Assembly (NCBI RefSeq): GCF_013033355.1
Contig: NZ_WQDY01000006.1
Location: forward strand, 186,001-250,000
DNA from: Ruegeria lacuscaerulensis
GTDB taxonomy: Bacteria; Pseudomonadota; Alphaproteobacteria; Rhodobacterales; Rhodobacteraceae
Direction of reading: 5' to 3'
Length of the DNA stretch: 64,000 bases
Position numbers and translations under genes: made by a program. This document shows positions 53,507-63,256 of the stretch, piece by piece; position 1 is the stretch's first letter, and the number at the start of each line of letters is the position of its first letter. The notes under the pieces are model-generated. The model did no database searches. It had not been told where the DNA came from and was given only the letters and a program-made list of their open reading frames with translations.

Positions 53507-54406
53507 CTAGGCCGTCGAATAGTACTCATCTTGTATAGATTTTTGGTTGCTTACAGCCTTGTCGAAAATGCCAACTGCTCTTAAAGCGTCGGCGGACAGG
53601 CCGTCATCGTTGAATCTGCTCAAGTAAAATGTCCCGAGATTTCCGATCTGCGCGTCCAGAAAGCTCAGGTTTCGTGACTTCATTTTATGAACCACAAATA
53701 AGTCACCAATACATCCGATCCCGACACCGGCCGAAATGGCATTCAAATATGTACTGATCCCTTCTGCCCGAAACACTGGCTTATACTCAATACCCAAAGA
53801 TTCGAGTTTGGAATAAAAGACCTTGGAAAATCTTGCGTTATCCGAAAGCTCGACTATCGGCAGTTGAAAGCCCTTCATATTTTCTTTCAGTGAAAAATCC
53901 TTGTTTGAAATCCACCGCATGGTAAACGGCCAGCTCTTCTTGAGAAGCGGTGCATTGTCCTCCTGAATCACCGTATACGCGATGTTTCCCTTCAAATTCC
54001 TGATTTTGCCTTCGATGTCTTCGGAATTCAGCAATTCGATAAACAAGGACGACAGGCTGCCATCTGTTCCTGAGTTGAATATCTTGTAAGGGTTCAAGAA
54101 AGATTCGACGGTCGACACGAAGGAAATTTGAACCGGCTGAATACGCGCTGGATCGCAGATACGGCGAATGCGATGGACATTTCGGAGGATCTCTTGGCTG
54201 CAATCCAACAATTCGCGACCGTTGTCTGTCAGGGTTAAGCTGGCGTCACCGCTTTCGAACAGGTCAAACCCGACCAACGCTTCCAGCGAGCGTATTCTAT
54301 TGCTTATTGCTGGCTGGGACCGCCCTAACTCTTTTGCGGTTTTTGAATAGGATTTAACCCGACACAAGATCGCAAAGGACTCAAGAGCCTCTAGTGAAAT
54401 ACGCAT
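53507..54406 (-). CDS. LysR-like regulator downstream of the type I secretion genes
   Basis: 299 residues. The N-terminal HTH is typical (SYSKTAKELGRSQPAISNRIRSLEALVGFDLF); the effector part is divergent and of lower GC than its neighbours. It lies 50 bp after the membrane fusion protein gene on the same strand, separated by a GC-rich hairpin, so it may be partly cotranscribed with or independent from the secretion genes. Its target is unknown. Confidence 0.8.
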   Translation of the reverse strand: MRISLEALESFAILCRVKSYSKTAKELGRSQPAISNRIRSLEALVGFDLFESGDASLTLTDNGRELLDCSQEILRNVHRIRRICDPARIQPVQISFVSTVESFLNPYKIFNSGTDGSLSSLFIELLNSEDIEGKIRNLKGNIAYTVIQEDNAPLLKKSWPFTMRWISNKDFSLKENMKGFQLPIVELSDNARFSKVFYSKLESLGIEYKPVFRAEGISTYLNAISAGVGIGCIGDLFVVHKMKSRNLSFLDAQIGNLGTFYLSRFNDDGLSADALRAVGIFDKAVSNQKSIQDEYYSTA

Positions 54407-54425
54407 TGTTTTGGCCTGTAAACAT

Positions 54426-54448
54426 GCCCCGCCACAAACGGGCGGGGC
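54426..54448 (-). terminator. GC-rich hairpin after the membrane fusion protein gene
   Basis: GCCCCGCC (54426-54433) and GGCGGGGC (54441-54448) form a perfect 8-bp stem with a 7-base loop, eight bases past the stop codon. Only a short T-rich stretch follows on the minus strand, so termination may be partial. Confidence 0.6.
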
Positions 54449-54455
54449 AGGGCTT

Positions 54456-55754
54456 TTATTCGTCGCGGAATGTCTTGGTCATAGCGTCACGAATGGGCCG
54501 TGACAGGTATGAGATGACCAGGCGTTCTCCGGTTGAAACCAGTACTTCAACGGGCATGCCGGGAACCAGATCCTTGTTTTGAATCTTGGAAAACTCGTCT
54601 TCCTGAATTTCCACTTCAGCGCTGTAGTAGACCGCGCCCGTGGCGGGATCCGAAAGCGTATCAGCCGAGACCCACTTTACCGATCCATTTAATTCCGGAG
54701 TTTGGTTGAAGTTGAAGGCGGTCAGCCGAACGCGGGCTTCTTGACCTGGCACGACGCGGTCAATTTCTGTTACGGGAATGTTGGCCATCAGGATGGGCTG
54801 CTCGGCCACAGGTACAATATCCATAAGCGCCTGACCCGGAGCGACAACCCCACCTTTTGTGTGAAAACCAAGGTTGAGAACCCGGCCATCCAGCGGAGCA
54901 AGAATCTGGCTGCGGGCAATACGATCCTCAGCCGTTGTTTTACGCTCCAACGCTTCACGCAACCGCTGCGAGACATCGGACAATTCAGTCGACACTTCTT
55001 CTCGTGAGGTTGCTGCGTTACTGACCAAAGCACTTTCCACCTCGGCTGTCTGTGCCATGACACTGTCGATCTGAGCCGTGTTCGTGGACAGGCTGGCCTC
55101 GATATCCAATGCCGCCCGGCGGACCTGAAGCAGACGAGTTACGTTCGCCAGGCCTTTTTCGTTCAAAACCGAAACAGTCTCGAGTTCTTCCTGGGTCAGC
55201 GATTTGTTGGCTTCTTGAGACTTAATCTGGCTACGCAAACCCGCGACCTGCGCCAAAAGGGCCTCTTTTTGAGTTTCCAGCTGGGCTATGTTCGCGCGCT
55301 TAGCCATCGAGCGGCTTTCGAACAGCTGTGCTTCGCTTTCAAAAATCTCCTTGTAGTCTGCGGTTTGGGCGAATTCTGCAGCGGAAGACATGAAATCTTG
55401 TTCGTTCAACTCGGCCTGCAAACGCGCCTTGCGAACAGTCAGGGACGCGATCTGGCTGCTGAGCGCGTTCAGTTCCGCCTGTTCACGCGTGGTGTCGAGG
55501 CTGACAAGAACCTGACCTTGCTTGACTGCGTCGTCTTCTGACACGTGGATTTCGTAGATGATACCACCTTCCAGATGCTGCACCGTTTGGCGATCTGTCT
55601 CCAGCGCGACCATGCCGGGGGCTACAATGGCGCCGTCGATCCGAGTTGCCATCGACCAGTAGCCCAATCCGCCCAACATCAGGCTCATGGTTGCCACACC
55701 CAAAAGAACCCAGTTGCCGATCTTGTCTGCCGGAGCTGTCTTTGCGTTACGCAT
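54456..55754 (-). CDS. Type I secretion membrane fusion protein (HlyD/PrtE family)
   Basis: 432 residues from the ATG at 55754, eight bases inside the upstream ATPase gene (GAGGGC seven bases before). One membrane helix near residues 14-36 (WVLLGVATMSLMLGGLGYW), then the lipoyl halves (VQHLEGGIIYEIHVSEDDAVKQGQVLV; ILAPLDGRVLNLGFHTKGGVVAPGQ) and between them a long coiled-coil hairpin (about 105-290). The C-terminal beta-barrel ends in PGMPVEVLVSTGERL. It bridges the ABC exporter to an outer-membrane TolC protein, which is not in the window. Confidence 0.94.
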   Translation of the reverse strand: MRNAKTAPADKIGNWVLLGVATMSLMLGGLGYWSMATRIDGAIVAPGMVALETDRQTVQHLEGGIIYEIHVSEDDAVKQGQVLVSLDTTREQAELNALSSQIASLTVRKARLQAELNEQDFMSSAAEFAQTADYKEIFESEAQLFESRSMAKRANIAQLETQKEALLAQVAGLRSQIKSQEANKSLTQEELETVSVLNEKGLANVTRLLQVRRAALDIEASLSTNTAQIDSVMAQTAEVESALVSNAATSREEVSTELSDVSQRLREALERKTTAEDRIARSQILAPLDGRVLNLGFHTKGGVVAPGQALMDIVPVAEQPILMANIPVTEIDRVVPGQEARVRLTAFNFNQTPELNGSVKWVSADTLSDPATGAVYYSAEVEIQEDEFSKIQNKDLVPGMPVEVLVSTGERLVISYLSRPIRDAMTKTFRDE

Positions 55755-57498
55755 TGGTTTTGCCCTCACGTTTTGGTGCCGCATTCTCGGCGCTTTCGGT
55801 TGATTTCTTGTTGCGGTTTTCGGAGTACGTCCGAAGGATTTCATCCCGCGGGCCGTAGGCCGAAACCATGCCGTTATCCATGACAAGCACCTTGTCAGCC
55901 TGATTCAGGGCGCCCAAACGATGAGCAATCATGACAACGGTACGGCCCTCACTTTTGAGGCGATCGATTGTCATGGCCAAGGCCGCAGAACCTGCCGCGT
56001 CCAAATTGGAATTCGGCTCATCCAGCACGATCAGCGATGGGTTCTTATACAGAACCCGGGCCAATCCGATCCGCTGACGCTCGCCTCCGGACAATGCGCT
56101 GCCGCTTTCACCCAGTGGTGTGTCATACGCATTGGGCAGTTTCAGGATCAGGTCGTGAGCGTTGGCCGCCTGCGCTGCTGCAACGACATCTTCGTCAGAT
56201 GCGTCTGCCTGAAAACGGGCGATATTCTCGCGTACCGTTCCATCAAACAGTTCCACAGTTTGAGGCATGTAACCGACCGAGTCCCGCAGTTGAAGCGCGT
56301 TCCAATAGCTCATGTCCGCGCCGTCCAGCCGCACGCTGCCTCGGTTCGGTTCCAAAGTACCGACAATCACGCGAGCGAGGGTGGACTTACCTGATCCGCT
56401 GGGGCCGATGACGGCCAGAACTTCACCCGGGTCCAGCGCAAGCGATACGTTCCGCAACACGGTAGACGCACCGTCAGGGGTTGTAGCAAAGACGTTTTTC
56501 AGTTCCAGAACACCGCGGGGTTGAGGCAATTGAACCGAAGGCTGGGACGGCGGGTAATCCTCGAGAAGAGAATTCAGTCGCTTGCGCGCGGCAGTGGCCA
56601 GCACATATTGACGCCAGCTCCCGATCGCTTGTTCGGCCGGGGCCAATGCGCGACCGACCAGAACGGATGCGGCAATGATCGAACCGGCACTTAGATCACC
56701 CGAAATCGCCAGATACGCACCCAGACCCAGAACTGCGGACTGAAGGACCAGACGAACAGTACGAGAGATCGAAGACAAGGTTGCCGCCATGTCGCTGATC
56801 TGGCTTTGTTTGACTTGAGCCTGACCGTTCAGGCCGTTCCAGTGGTCATAAAGATCATCGCGCATCCGCATGGCATGTGCCACTTCATGGTTACGTGACA
56901 CGTCATTCAGCACGCGGTTGCTGCGGGTAAGGAATTGATTTGCCCGTGCAACACCGCGCTGAGTCAGAACGTTGTTCACCATGGCGACAACCAGCAGGAA
57001 CGCGACGCCAGCCAAACCGGCATAGCCCAGCCAGGGATGCAGAAGATAGGCAAATCCAAGGTAGATCGGTGTCCACGGCGCGTCGAATATAACGGCCGGG
57101 GTCGAACCGCCCATGAAATCACGCAACGTACCAAGGTCACCTACGGCATCGCGCCCTTTGGCACCACCTTCTTTGACTGACCGCTCGATCTGCGCCTGGA
57201 AAACGCGCTTCTCCAGAGTGTTGCCCAGCCGGTTGCCGATGCGGATCAGGATACGCGACCGGACCAGGGACAACACGCCGAACACAAGATACAGCCCCAA
57301 CATCAACACGCTCAGACCGAATAGGGTCTGGTAGCTTTGGCTGGGCAGTGCCCGGTCGTAGACCAGGATCATAAACAAAGGACCGGTCAACATCGTCAGG
57401 TTGATCACCATACTGATGGCGCCGGTGGCAAAAAGGCCCGGGCGAGCAGCACGAAACGCTTGCTCAAGCTCGGTACGTTTGAGGGGACTATGGGACAT
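55747..57498 (-). CDS. Type I secretion ABC exporter (PrtD family)
   Basis: 583 residues. Six-helix membrane domain in the first 310 residues (MVINLTMLTGPLFMILVYDRALPS is the family start), then the ATPase with Walker A IGPSGSGKSTLARV, signature LSGGERQRIGLARVLY and Walker B LIVLDEPNSNLDAAG. There is no C39-like N-terminal domain, as normal for RTX protein exporters that recognise a C-terminal signal. It is encoded right behind the RTX gene, its probable substrate. Confidence 0.95.
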   Translation of the reverse strand: MSHSPLKRTELEQAFRAARPGLFATGAISMVINLTMLTGPLFMILVYDRALPSQSYQTLFGLSVLMLGLYLVFGVLSLVRSRILIRIGNRLGNTLEKRVFQAQIERSVKEGGAKGRDAVGDLGTLRDFMGGSTPAVIFDAPWTPIYLGFAYLLHPWLGYAGLAGVAFLLVVAMVNNVLTQRGVARANQFLTRSNRVLNDVSRNHEVAHAMRMRDDLYDHWNGLNGQAQVKQSQISDMAATLSSISRTVRLVLQSAVLGLGAYLAISGDLSAGSIIAASVLVGRALAPAEQAIGSWRQYVLATAARKRLNSLLEDYPPSQPSVQLPQPRGVLELKNVFATTPDGASTVLRNVSLALDPGEVLAVIGPSGSGKSTLARVIVGTLEPNRGSVRLDGADMSYWNALQLRDSVGYMPQTVELFDGTVRENIARFQADASDEDVVAAAQAANAHDLILKLPNAYDTPLGESGSALSGGERQRIGLARVLYKNPSLIVLDEPNSNLDAAGSAALAMTIDRLKSEGRTVVMIAHRLGALNQADKVLVMDNGMVSAYGPRDEILRTYSENRNKKSTESAENAAPKREGKTNA

Positions 57499-57530
57499 GG
57501 TGGCCCTCTTTCTGACATAAAGGAATGGAA

Positions 57531-57557
57531 CGGCGGCGACCGTCTAGGCCGCCGCCG
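57531..57557 (-). terminator. Intercistronic hairpin between RTX gene and exporter gene
   Basis: CGGCGGCG (57531-57538) and CGCCGCCG (57550-57557) form an 8-bp GC stem with an 11-base loop, right after the RTX stop codon. It lacks a T-run, so it may act as an mRNA stabiliser or attenuator that keeps exporter levels below those of the RTX protein. Confidence 0.5.
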
Positions 57558-57565
57558 AGTTTGGG

Positions 57566-60500
57566 TTAGACCAGAACGTTGTCTTCGTTCAGATCGGCCA
57601 GCTGGACGCCAAGCAGCGTGATGCTGCCTTCGGCACCCAGGTCGATGACAACGTCATCACCGTCCTGCGACGCAACCGCGGCCAGATCCGCGAATTCATC
57701 GAGATCGAACGCTGCCGAGGTCAGGTCCAGAGTGTCGCCGTTGGCAAAGGCTTCGAAGTCACCAATGACATCGTCACCCAGTCCGGCTTCGAAGACGAAG
57801 GTATCCGCACCGCGGTTGCCTTCCAGACGGTCGTTGCCGGTGCCGCCGTTGATGATGTCATCACCGGTACCGCCGCAGATCTCGTCGTCGCCCGCACCGC
57901 CATCAATGATGTCGTTGCCGCGGCCGCCTTCGATCATGTCGTTGCCCAGACCACCGTCCAGGATGTCGTCACCGCGACCACCGTCCAGAATGTCGGCGCC
58001 ATCGCCGCCTTCCAGAAGGTCATCACCGTTGCCGCCATCCAGGTTGTCGTCACCCAGACCACCGACCAGATCGTCGTCACCGTTGCTGCCGATAAGCTGA
58101 TCGTTTCCGGCTTCGCCGTCCAGATCGTCATCGCCATTGCCACCGTCGACAACATCGTTGCCTGCACCGGCTTCGACAACATCGTCACCGTTACCGGCTT
58201 CGATTTCGTCGTCACCGACGCCGCCAACCAGATCGTCGTCTCCGTTGGTGGGTGCAACAACCACTTCTTCGGCGAAGACAAAGTTCTCAGCGACCAGCTC
58301 GTTCGGGGCAACCCCTTCGAGCGTGACCTGATCACCATTGCCAAGGTCGATAATGGTGTTTTCACCATCGGCCGTGATGTTGAGCTCTTCGAGCTGCGTG
58401 ACACCGAAGTCCGACACGTCCAGGAAGTCACCGTCTTCAACACTAGTCGAGAAGTCAGCCACGACGTCGAAGCCCGTTCCGCGACGGAACGTGAACGTGT
58501 CGCGACCGGACCCACCGATCAGGGTGTCGTTGTCGGCACCGCCATCCAGGATGTCGTCGCCACGACCACCGTCGATGATGTCGTCACCTGCGCCACCGAA
58601 CAGTTCGTCATCGCCACCTTCGGCAATGTCGATCACGATGCGCAGCAGCTGCTCTTGGCCGTTGTTGCGGGTGAAGTCACCTTCGATCGGGTCAACAATC
58701 GTATTGGCAGCAGTTGTGCCACCCAGAATGTTGACAGGCTCGCCATCGGGGTTGCCTTCCGAGCCGTTGAAGCCCGGGTGCTGACCCACGACACCGTTCT
58801 CGACGATACCCTGATCACGCGCGGTCTGGTTGAGGAAGGCGGCGCCTTCTTCATTGTTGACCTCGGTGCCAGCGTCCAGAACGTCGTTGCCGAAGCGTTC
58901 AATGACAAGCGGCCCCAGGAAGTTGCCCTCTTCGTCGAAGATCGGATCAGCCAAGGCGTCATCCGGCACGGCCAGGAAGGCGTCGTTTGACGGGATAACC
59001 ATGGTTGCCCAGGTAAAGAAGCCCTGCCCAACCTGAGCCGTGTTGACGTTCAGCGTGAAGCTGGCCGTTTCACCCGGATCAATCGGTCCCGGCGCACCGA
59101 GGCCACCCAGAATGGTCGCATCCACACCGTTGTCACCAACCTGCTGGTTGAATTCAGCCGCAATGCCTTCGACGCTGCCATCTTCTGCCAGACGTTCCAG
59201 ACCCTGGCTGGCCGCTTCACCTTCGGTAAACAGGTCAAAGCTCTCGCCATTGTGGAAACCGAACCACACGGGGGTCAGGAAGGTTCCGCCTTCGCCCAGA
59301 GTGTTGGTTACCGTAACGGTAATCGCTTCGCCGTCACCAACCGCGTCACCACGGATGACATCGTTGCCTGCACCACCATTGATGACGTCGTCACCAGCAG
59401 CGCCTGCCAACAGGTTGTCACCATCGTCACCAGTCAGGAAGTCGTCATTTTCAGAGCCTGTCAGGTTTTCGATGCTGATCAGCTGGTCCGCAACCGCATT
59501 GCCGTTGGGTGCTGCGTAGGTTGCAGTACCGTTCGCCAGGTTGGCTGTGACCGAAGATCCGATGTCCTGGAAATCTGCAGTGTCGATACCTTCACCACCA
59601 TCGGTGATGTCGTTACCGCCGCCGCCTTGCAGGACGTCATTGCCTTCGCCGCCTTCCAGGATGTCGTTGCCACCACGGCCAACCAAAAGGTCGTTGCCGT
59701 CGTTGCCGGTCAGGGTGTTGGCGCCACTGTCACCAAACAGCTGGTCGTCATTGGCAGACCCGTCCAGGTTTTCGAACCCGTCGAAGTTTTCGAAGATCGT
59801 GACGTTTTCATTCGGCGCGTAAGCTGCGCTTCCGGTTGCCAGATCTGCAATCACTTCGGCTCCGATGCCCTGGAAGCTGTTGGTGTCGATACCTTCACCA
59901 CCGCTCAGATCATCCAGACCGCCGCCGCCAGCGATGAAGTCATCACCCGCGCCACCGTCGATGTTGTTCGGTGCAGCACCTGTCGCAACAATCTCGTCAT
60001 CGTTGGACGAACCGGTGATGTTCTCGATGTTGGTGAAGGTTTCCTGGATCAGAGGGCCATTTCCACCACCGCCGTTGTATTCGGCCGTACCGCTGCCATC
60101 TGCTGCCAACGTGACACGAACACCTGCGATCGTCGGATCTTCGGCACCCAGGTTGATGTTGGAGAAGTCGTTGGTGTCGAAGCCTTCGCCGCCGTCGATG
60201 ACGTCGGTTCCGCCGCCACCCAGCAGGGTGTCGTCACCTTCGCCGCCGTTCAGGATGTCGTTTCCTGCGCCGCCGTCCAGAAGGTCATCGCCAAGCCCAC
60301 CGTTCAGAGTGTCGTTTCCGGCACCACCCCGCAGGATGTCGTCACCGTCCAGACCATCAAGAACGTTGTCATTGTCGTCGCCAATGATCTCGTCACCGTC
60401 ATTCGAACCGATGACGTTTTCGATGCTGGTCAGGGTATCGGTTTCAGAGACCGCTTCGGTCACTTCTTCGATGTTGGTCACACCCGAGGGGTTAAACGAC

Positions 60501-61957
60501 ACTTCGTCGGCGCTTGCCAGGAAGCCACCTGCGTCAACCAGCGAGTCACGCACAACCGGGCCATTCTGACCGGCAGGTGCGTTGTGCAGGTGGATCGCGG
60601 AAACCACGCCTGGGATCGGGGTCAGCAGGTCGGATACGGCCAGGCCGGTTACCGACAGTTCGGACGAGTAGGTTGCCACGCCGTCAATAACAGTGACGGT
60701 CACGGTCGCCAGTCCGGTTGCTTCGGAATCCGACAGCGGGCCGGGTTCTTGTGCTGCGTCCAACCGCGCGGTCAGAACGACTGTACCGTTGCCGTCTTCG
60801 TCCAGGTTGTTTTGAGCAACCAGCAACTGACCACGGATCTCACCACCGGGGAAGTCCTCGGTGTGGATGTTGTAGTACAGCTCTTCGGCAAGCGCTTCGT
60901 CAACCAGGCTGTCGTTCGGATCAGCAAAGTTCACGAAAGGTGCGTCTTCAATCGAGACCGAGAAGCCGGTTTCGCGTGTTGCTGTTCCTTCAAGCAGGTC
61001 AACACTGACAGGAACGTCGATGTCGTTAAACGCAGCAGTGTCGATGCCTTCGCCACCATCCAGAATGTCGTCGCCCAGACCACCGGTCAGAACGTTGTCA
61101 TTCTCGTCACCGATCAGGTTGTCAGGATCGTCGGAACCGATGATGTTTTCGATGCTGGTCAGAGTGTCGGTTTCGGTCACGGCATCGGTTACGTCTTCAA
61201 CAGACAGAACGCCCGACGGGTTTTCCGAAACTTCTTCTGCGCTTGCCAGCTCGGCGCCGGCATCAACCAGCGTGTCACGCACGACCGGACCGTTCTGGCC
61301 AGCGGGAGCATTGTGCAGGTGGATGGCAGATACGACGCCTGGGATCGGAGTCAGCAGGTCAGATACGGCCAGACCAGTTACCGACAGTTCCGACGAGTAG
61401 GTCGCAACGCCGTCAACGACGGTTACTGTGACAGTCGCCGTGCCGGTTGCCAGAGAGTCGGACAGCGGGCCAGGTTCTTGCGCCGCATCCAGTACCGCGG
61501 TCAGAGTCAGCGTACCGTTGCCATCCTGATCCAGGTTGTTTTCGTCGACCAGCAACTGACCACGGATCTCACCAGCTGGGAAGTCGGCGGTGTGGATGTT
61601 ATAGTACAGGTTTCCCGCCAGCGCTTCGTCAACCAGGCTGTCTTCGGGATCGGCAAAGTTAACGAAAGGTGCTTCATCGACTGTGACCGAGAAACCGGTC
61701 TCGCGTGTTGCCTCACCTGCGGGCAGATCAACTTCGACTGGGACGTCGATGTCATTAAAGGCTGCAGTGTCGATACCTTCGCCGCCGTCCAGCATGTCAT
61801 TGCCAAGACCGCCGATCAGCGTATCGTTGCCGCCGAGACCTTCAATCTGATCATCACCACCCAGACCGTTGATAATATCGTCTTCGGGTGTTCCCATCAG
61901 TTGATTGTCGTTATCGTCGCCTTCGATAATCGGGTTCATTATTTCTTCGGGGTTCAT
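57566..61957 (-). CDS. Large RTX protein with two chordin-like domains and a spondin-like domain
   Basis: 1463 residues from the ATG at 61957 (GGAG six bases upstream). No N-terminal signal; Asp-rich, acidic. In order: RTX calcium repeats (about 17-65), a first CHRD-type segment (about 89-265), RTX, a second nearly identical one (about 334-512), several RTX blocks (about 520-870), a Spondin_N-like domain (about 876-1109: TVTNTLGEGGTFLTPVWFGF, MVIPSNDAFLAVPDDALAD), more RTX repeats (about 1110-1380), and a C-terminal secretion region ending LADLNEDNVLV. The GGxGxDxL repeats bind calcium after export through the adjacent PrtD/HlyD system. It is likely a surface or matrix adhesin; no protease or lipase site is seen. 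Confidence 0.9.
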   Translation of the reverse strand: MNPEEIMNPIIEGDDNDNQLMGTPEDDIINGLGGDDQIEGLGGNDTLIGGLGNDMLDGGEGIDTAAFNDIDVPVEVDLPAGEATRETGFSVTVDEAPFVNFADPEDSLVDEALAGNLYYNIHTADFPAGEIRGQLLVDENNLDQDGNGTLTLTAVLDAAQEPGPLSDSLATGTATVTVTVVDGVATYSSELSVTGLAVSDLLTPIPGVVSAIHLHNAPAGQNGPVVRDTLVDAGAELASAEEVSENPSGVLSVEDVTDAVTETDTLTSIENIIGSDDPDNLIGDENDNVLTGGLGDDILDGGEGIDTAAFNDIDVPVSVDLLEGTATRETGFSVSIEDAPFVNFADPNDSLVDEALAEELYYNIHTEDFPGGEIRGQLLVAQNNLDEDGNGTVVLTARLDAAQEPGPLSDSEATGLATVTVTVIDGVATYSSELSVTGLAVSDLLTPIPGVVSAIHLHNAPAGQNGPVVRDSLVDAGGFLASADEVSFNPSGVTNIEEVTEAVSETDTLTSIENVIGSNDGDEIIGDDNDNVLDGLDGDDILRGGAGNDTLNGGLGDDLLDGGAGNDILNGGEGDDTLLGGGGTDVIDGGEGFDTNDFSNINLGAEDPTIAGVRVTLAADGSGTAEYNGGGGNGPLIQETFTNIENITGSSNDDEIVATGAAPNNIDGGAGDDFIAGGGGLDDLSGGEGIDTNSFQGIGAEVIADLATGSAAYAPNENVTIFENFDGFENLDGSANDDQLFGDSGANTLTGNDGNDLLVGRGGNDILEGGEGNDVLQGGGGNDITDGGEGIDTADFQDIGSSVTANLANGTATYAAPNGNAVADQLISIENLTGSENDDFLTGDDGDNLLAGAAGDDVINGGAGNDVIRGDAVGDGEAITVTVTNTLGEGGTFLTPVWFGFHNGESFDLFTEGEAASQGLERLAEDGSVEGIAAEFNQQVGDNGVDATILGGLGAPGPIDPGETASFTLNVNTAQVGQGFFTWATMVIPSNDAFLAVPDDALADPIFDEEGNFLGPLVIERFGNDVLDAGTEVNNEEGAAFLNQTARDQGIVENGVVGQHPGFNGSEGNPDGEPVNILGGTTAANTIVDPIEGDFTRNNGQEQLLRIVIDIAEGGDDELFGGAGDDIIDGGRGDDILDGGADNDTLIGGSGRDTFTFRRGTGFDVVADFSTSVEDGDFLDVSDFGVTQLEELNITADGENTIIDLGNGDQVTLEGVAPNELVAENFVFAEEVVVAPTNGDDDLVGGVGDDEIEAGNGDDVVEAGAGNDVVDGGNGDDDLDGEAGNDQLIGSNGDDDLVGGLGDDNLDGGNGDDLLEGGDGADILDGGRGDDILDGGLGNDMIEGGRGNDIIDGGAGDDEICGGTGDDIINGGTGNDRLEGNRGADTFVFEAGLGDDVIGDFEAFANGDTLDLTSAAFDLDEFADLAAVASQDGDDVVIDLGAEGSITLLGVQLADLNEDNVLV
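60410..61760. repeat. Tandem 0.7-kb duplication coding for the CHRD-type segments
   Basis: Two units of about 630 bp, roughly 61140-61760 and 60410-61040, code for nearly the same protein stretch (YYNIHT..FP.GEIRGQLLV, then TGLAVSDLLTPIPGVVSAIH and APAGQNGPVVRD). Differences are mostly silent or conservative, so the duplication was kept under selection or homogenised. Confidence 0.8.
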
Positions 61958-62051
61958 TTTGCACTCCAAGCTAATAAGTAAACGCTGTTGCGCTCACGCC
62001 GGGTAACCTGCGCTTGGAAGAAACCGTCTCAACTGTTCAAAAATGAAGGGG

Positions 62052-62075
62052 GGATCATCAATTGGGTTGTGATCC
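62052..62075. promoter_or_regulatory. Inverted repeat in the RTX/LysR divergent promoter region
   Basis: GGATCA (62052-62057) and TGATCC (62070-62075), 12 bases apart, lie between the divergent RTX and LysR genes. It has the form of a LysR-type site; a T-rich tract (around 62110-62165) follows. Confidence 0.45.
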
Positions 62076-62205
62076 TGAACTATTTATTAACTCACTGCTT
62101 TCAAAAGAATAATTTTTTCCCCTCACGAAGTCACAAGTAAAGTTGAAGACGGTTTTTTTCCCGTGGAAATGTGAAAAAATAGGGAATGACCAAAGGTATG
62201 ACCCC

Positions 62206-63135
62206 ATGAGCGACAACGGCCAGCTATCAGATGCTTTCCAGAAAATTCCTGTCCAGGATTGGGATTTGTTGCGGTTTCTGGTGTGTGTTGCGCGCTCGGG
62301 CAGTATTGCTACGGCCTCGACGCAGCTTTCGGAAAGCCCGGCCACAGTGGGGCGTAAGTTACGTGAGCTGGAAAAGTCGCTTTCTTTGCCATTGTTCGAG
62401 CGCGGGTCCAGCGGTGTTACGCTAACTCCAATCGGTGATGATATCCTGCAAATCGCGCAGCGGATCGAAACTGAGCTTTGCCATATGGGTGAGGTGGCCC
62501 GTGGTCATCTTGGCTTTAAGGGCAGCCGTGTTTCCGTCACCGCACCAGAGGGGTTCGGGGCCTCGGTGCTGGCGCCTAAACTCATTGAATTCCATTCGCT
62601 GAACCCGCACATCAAGATCGACCTTTTGTTGTCGAACAAAAAAACCAACTTGCATAACCGCGAGGCTGATATTGCCGTGCGGTTGGGTGAACCCGAAGCG
62701 TACCGTGTCAACAGCGAGAAGTTGGGTGTTGTAAAATTCGGCATATACGCATCGCGAGAATATTTGTGCGATTTGGAACCGATCAGGTCACTAGAGGAAT
62801 TTTTGGGTCACAACGTCATCGTGGCCACGGGTGCGCTAAGTCAAACTGTACAGGAAACCGAGTTTCGTAAAATCACTGGTAAGTGCAATGTTGCTGCCAG
62901 AACAGACAATGTGAATGCCCAACTGATGGCCGTGAGAAGTGGGTTGGGATTTGCCGCGCTGCCTAAATTCATGGCGGCTGGTCATTCGGATCTGATCGAG
63001 GCCCTGCCAGGCTTTCTGACACAATCATTGGATTTATGGATACTAACCCATAGTGACATCGCGCCTTATCCGTATGTGCAAACCACAACCGAATTTCTGA
63101 CTCAGGTCTGCAAAGATATTGTCGAGCTGGAATAA
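62206..63135 (+). CDS. LysR-family regulator divergent from the RTX gene
   Basis: 309 residues from the ATG at 62206 (AAAGG nine bases upstream). The HTH is DLLRFLVCVARSGSIATASTQLSESPATVGRKLRELE, with an effector domain of the LysR fold (VSVTAPEGFGASVLAPKLIEF). It is a candidate regulator of the RTX/secretion operon because of the divergent layout, or of the superoxide dismutase gene 161 bp downstream. Confidence 0.9.
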   Translation: MSDNGQLSDAFQKIPVQDWDLLRFLVCVARSGSIATASTQLSESPATVGRKLRELEKSLSLPLFERGSSGVTLTPIGDDILQIAQRIETELCHMGEVARGHLGFKGSRVSVTAPEGFGASVLAPKLIEFHSLNPHIKIDLLLSNKKTNLHNREADIAVRLGEPEAYRVNSEKLGVVKFGIYASREYLCDLEPIRSLEEFLGHNVIVATGALSQTVQETEFRKITGKCNVAARTDNVNAQLMAVRSGLGFAALPKFMAAGHSDLIEALPGFLTQSLDLWILTHSDIAPYPYVQTTTEFLTQVCKDIVELE

Positions 63136-63256
63136 TCAGACAGGTAGATCCGAACGAATGTCCTTTCTAAATTCGAACCTGTTTTCCGTCGGGCACTGCG
63201 GCGATTTGTACATCCACCTTTCCGAATAAAACCCCCGCGTAGGTGTTTTAGGGTCA

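Noticed and set aside
57600..61900. Short regular repeats that might suggest a CRISPR array or satellite DNA
   Set aside because: The period follows the nine-residue RTX motif and lies fully within one reading frame; there are no constant repeats with unique spacers.
59252..61981. 909-codon open frame on the plus strand opposite the RTX gene
   Set aside because: It is a shadow of the repetitive, Asp/Gly-rich RTX coding sequence; its protein has no motif and mirrors the repeats.
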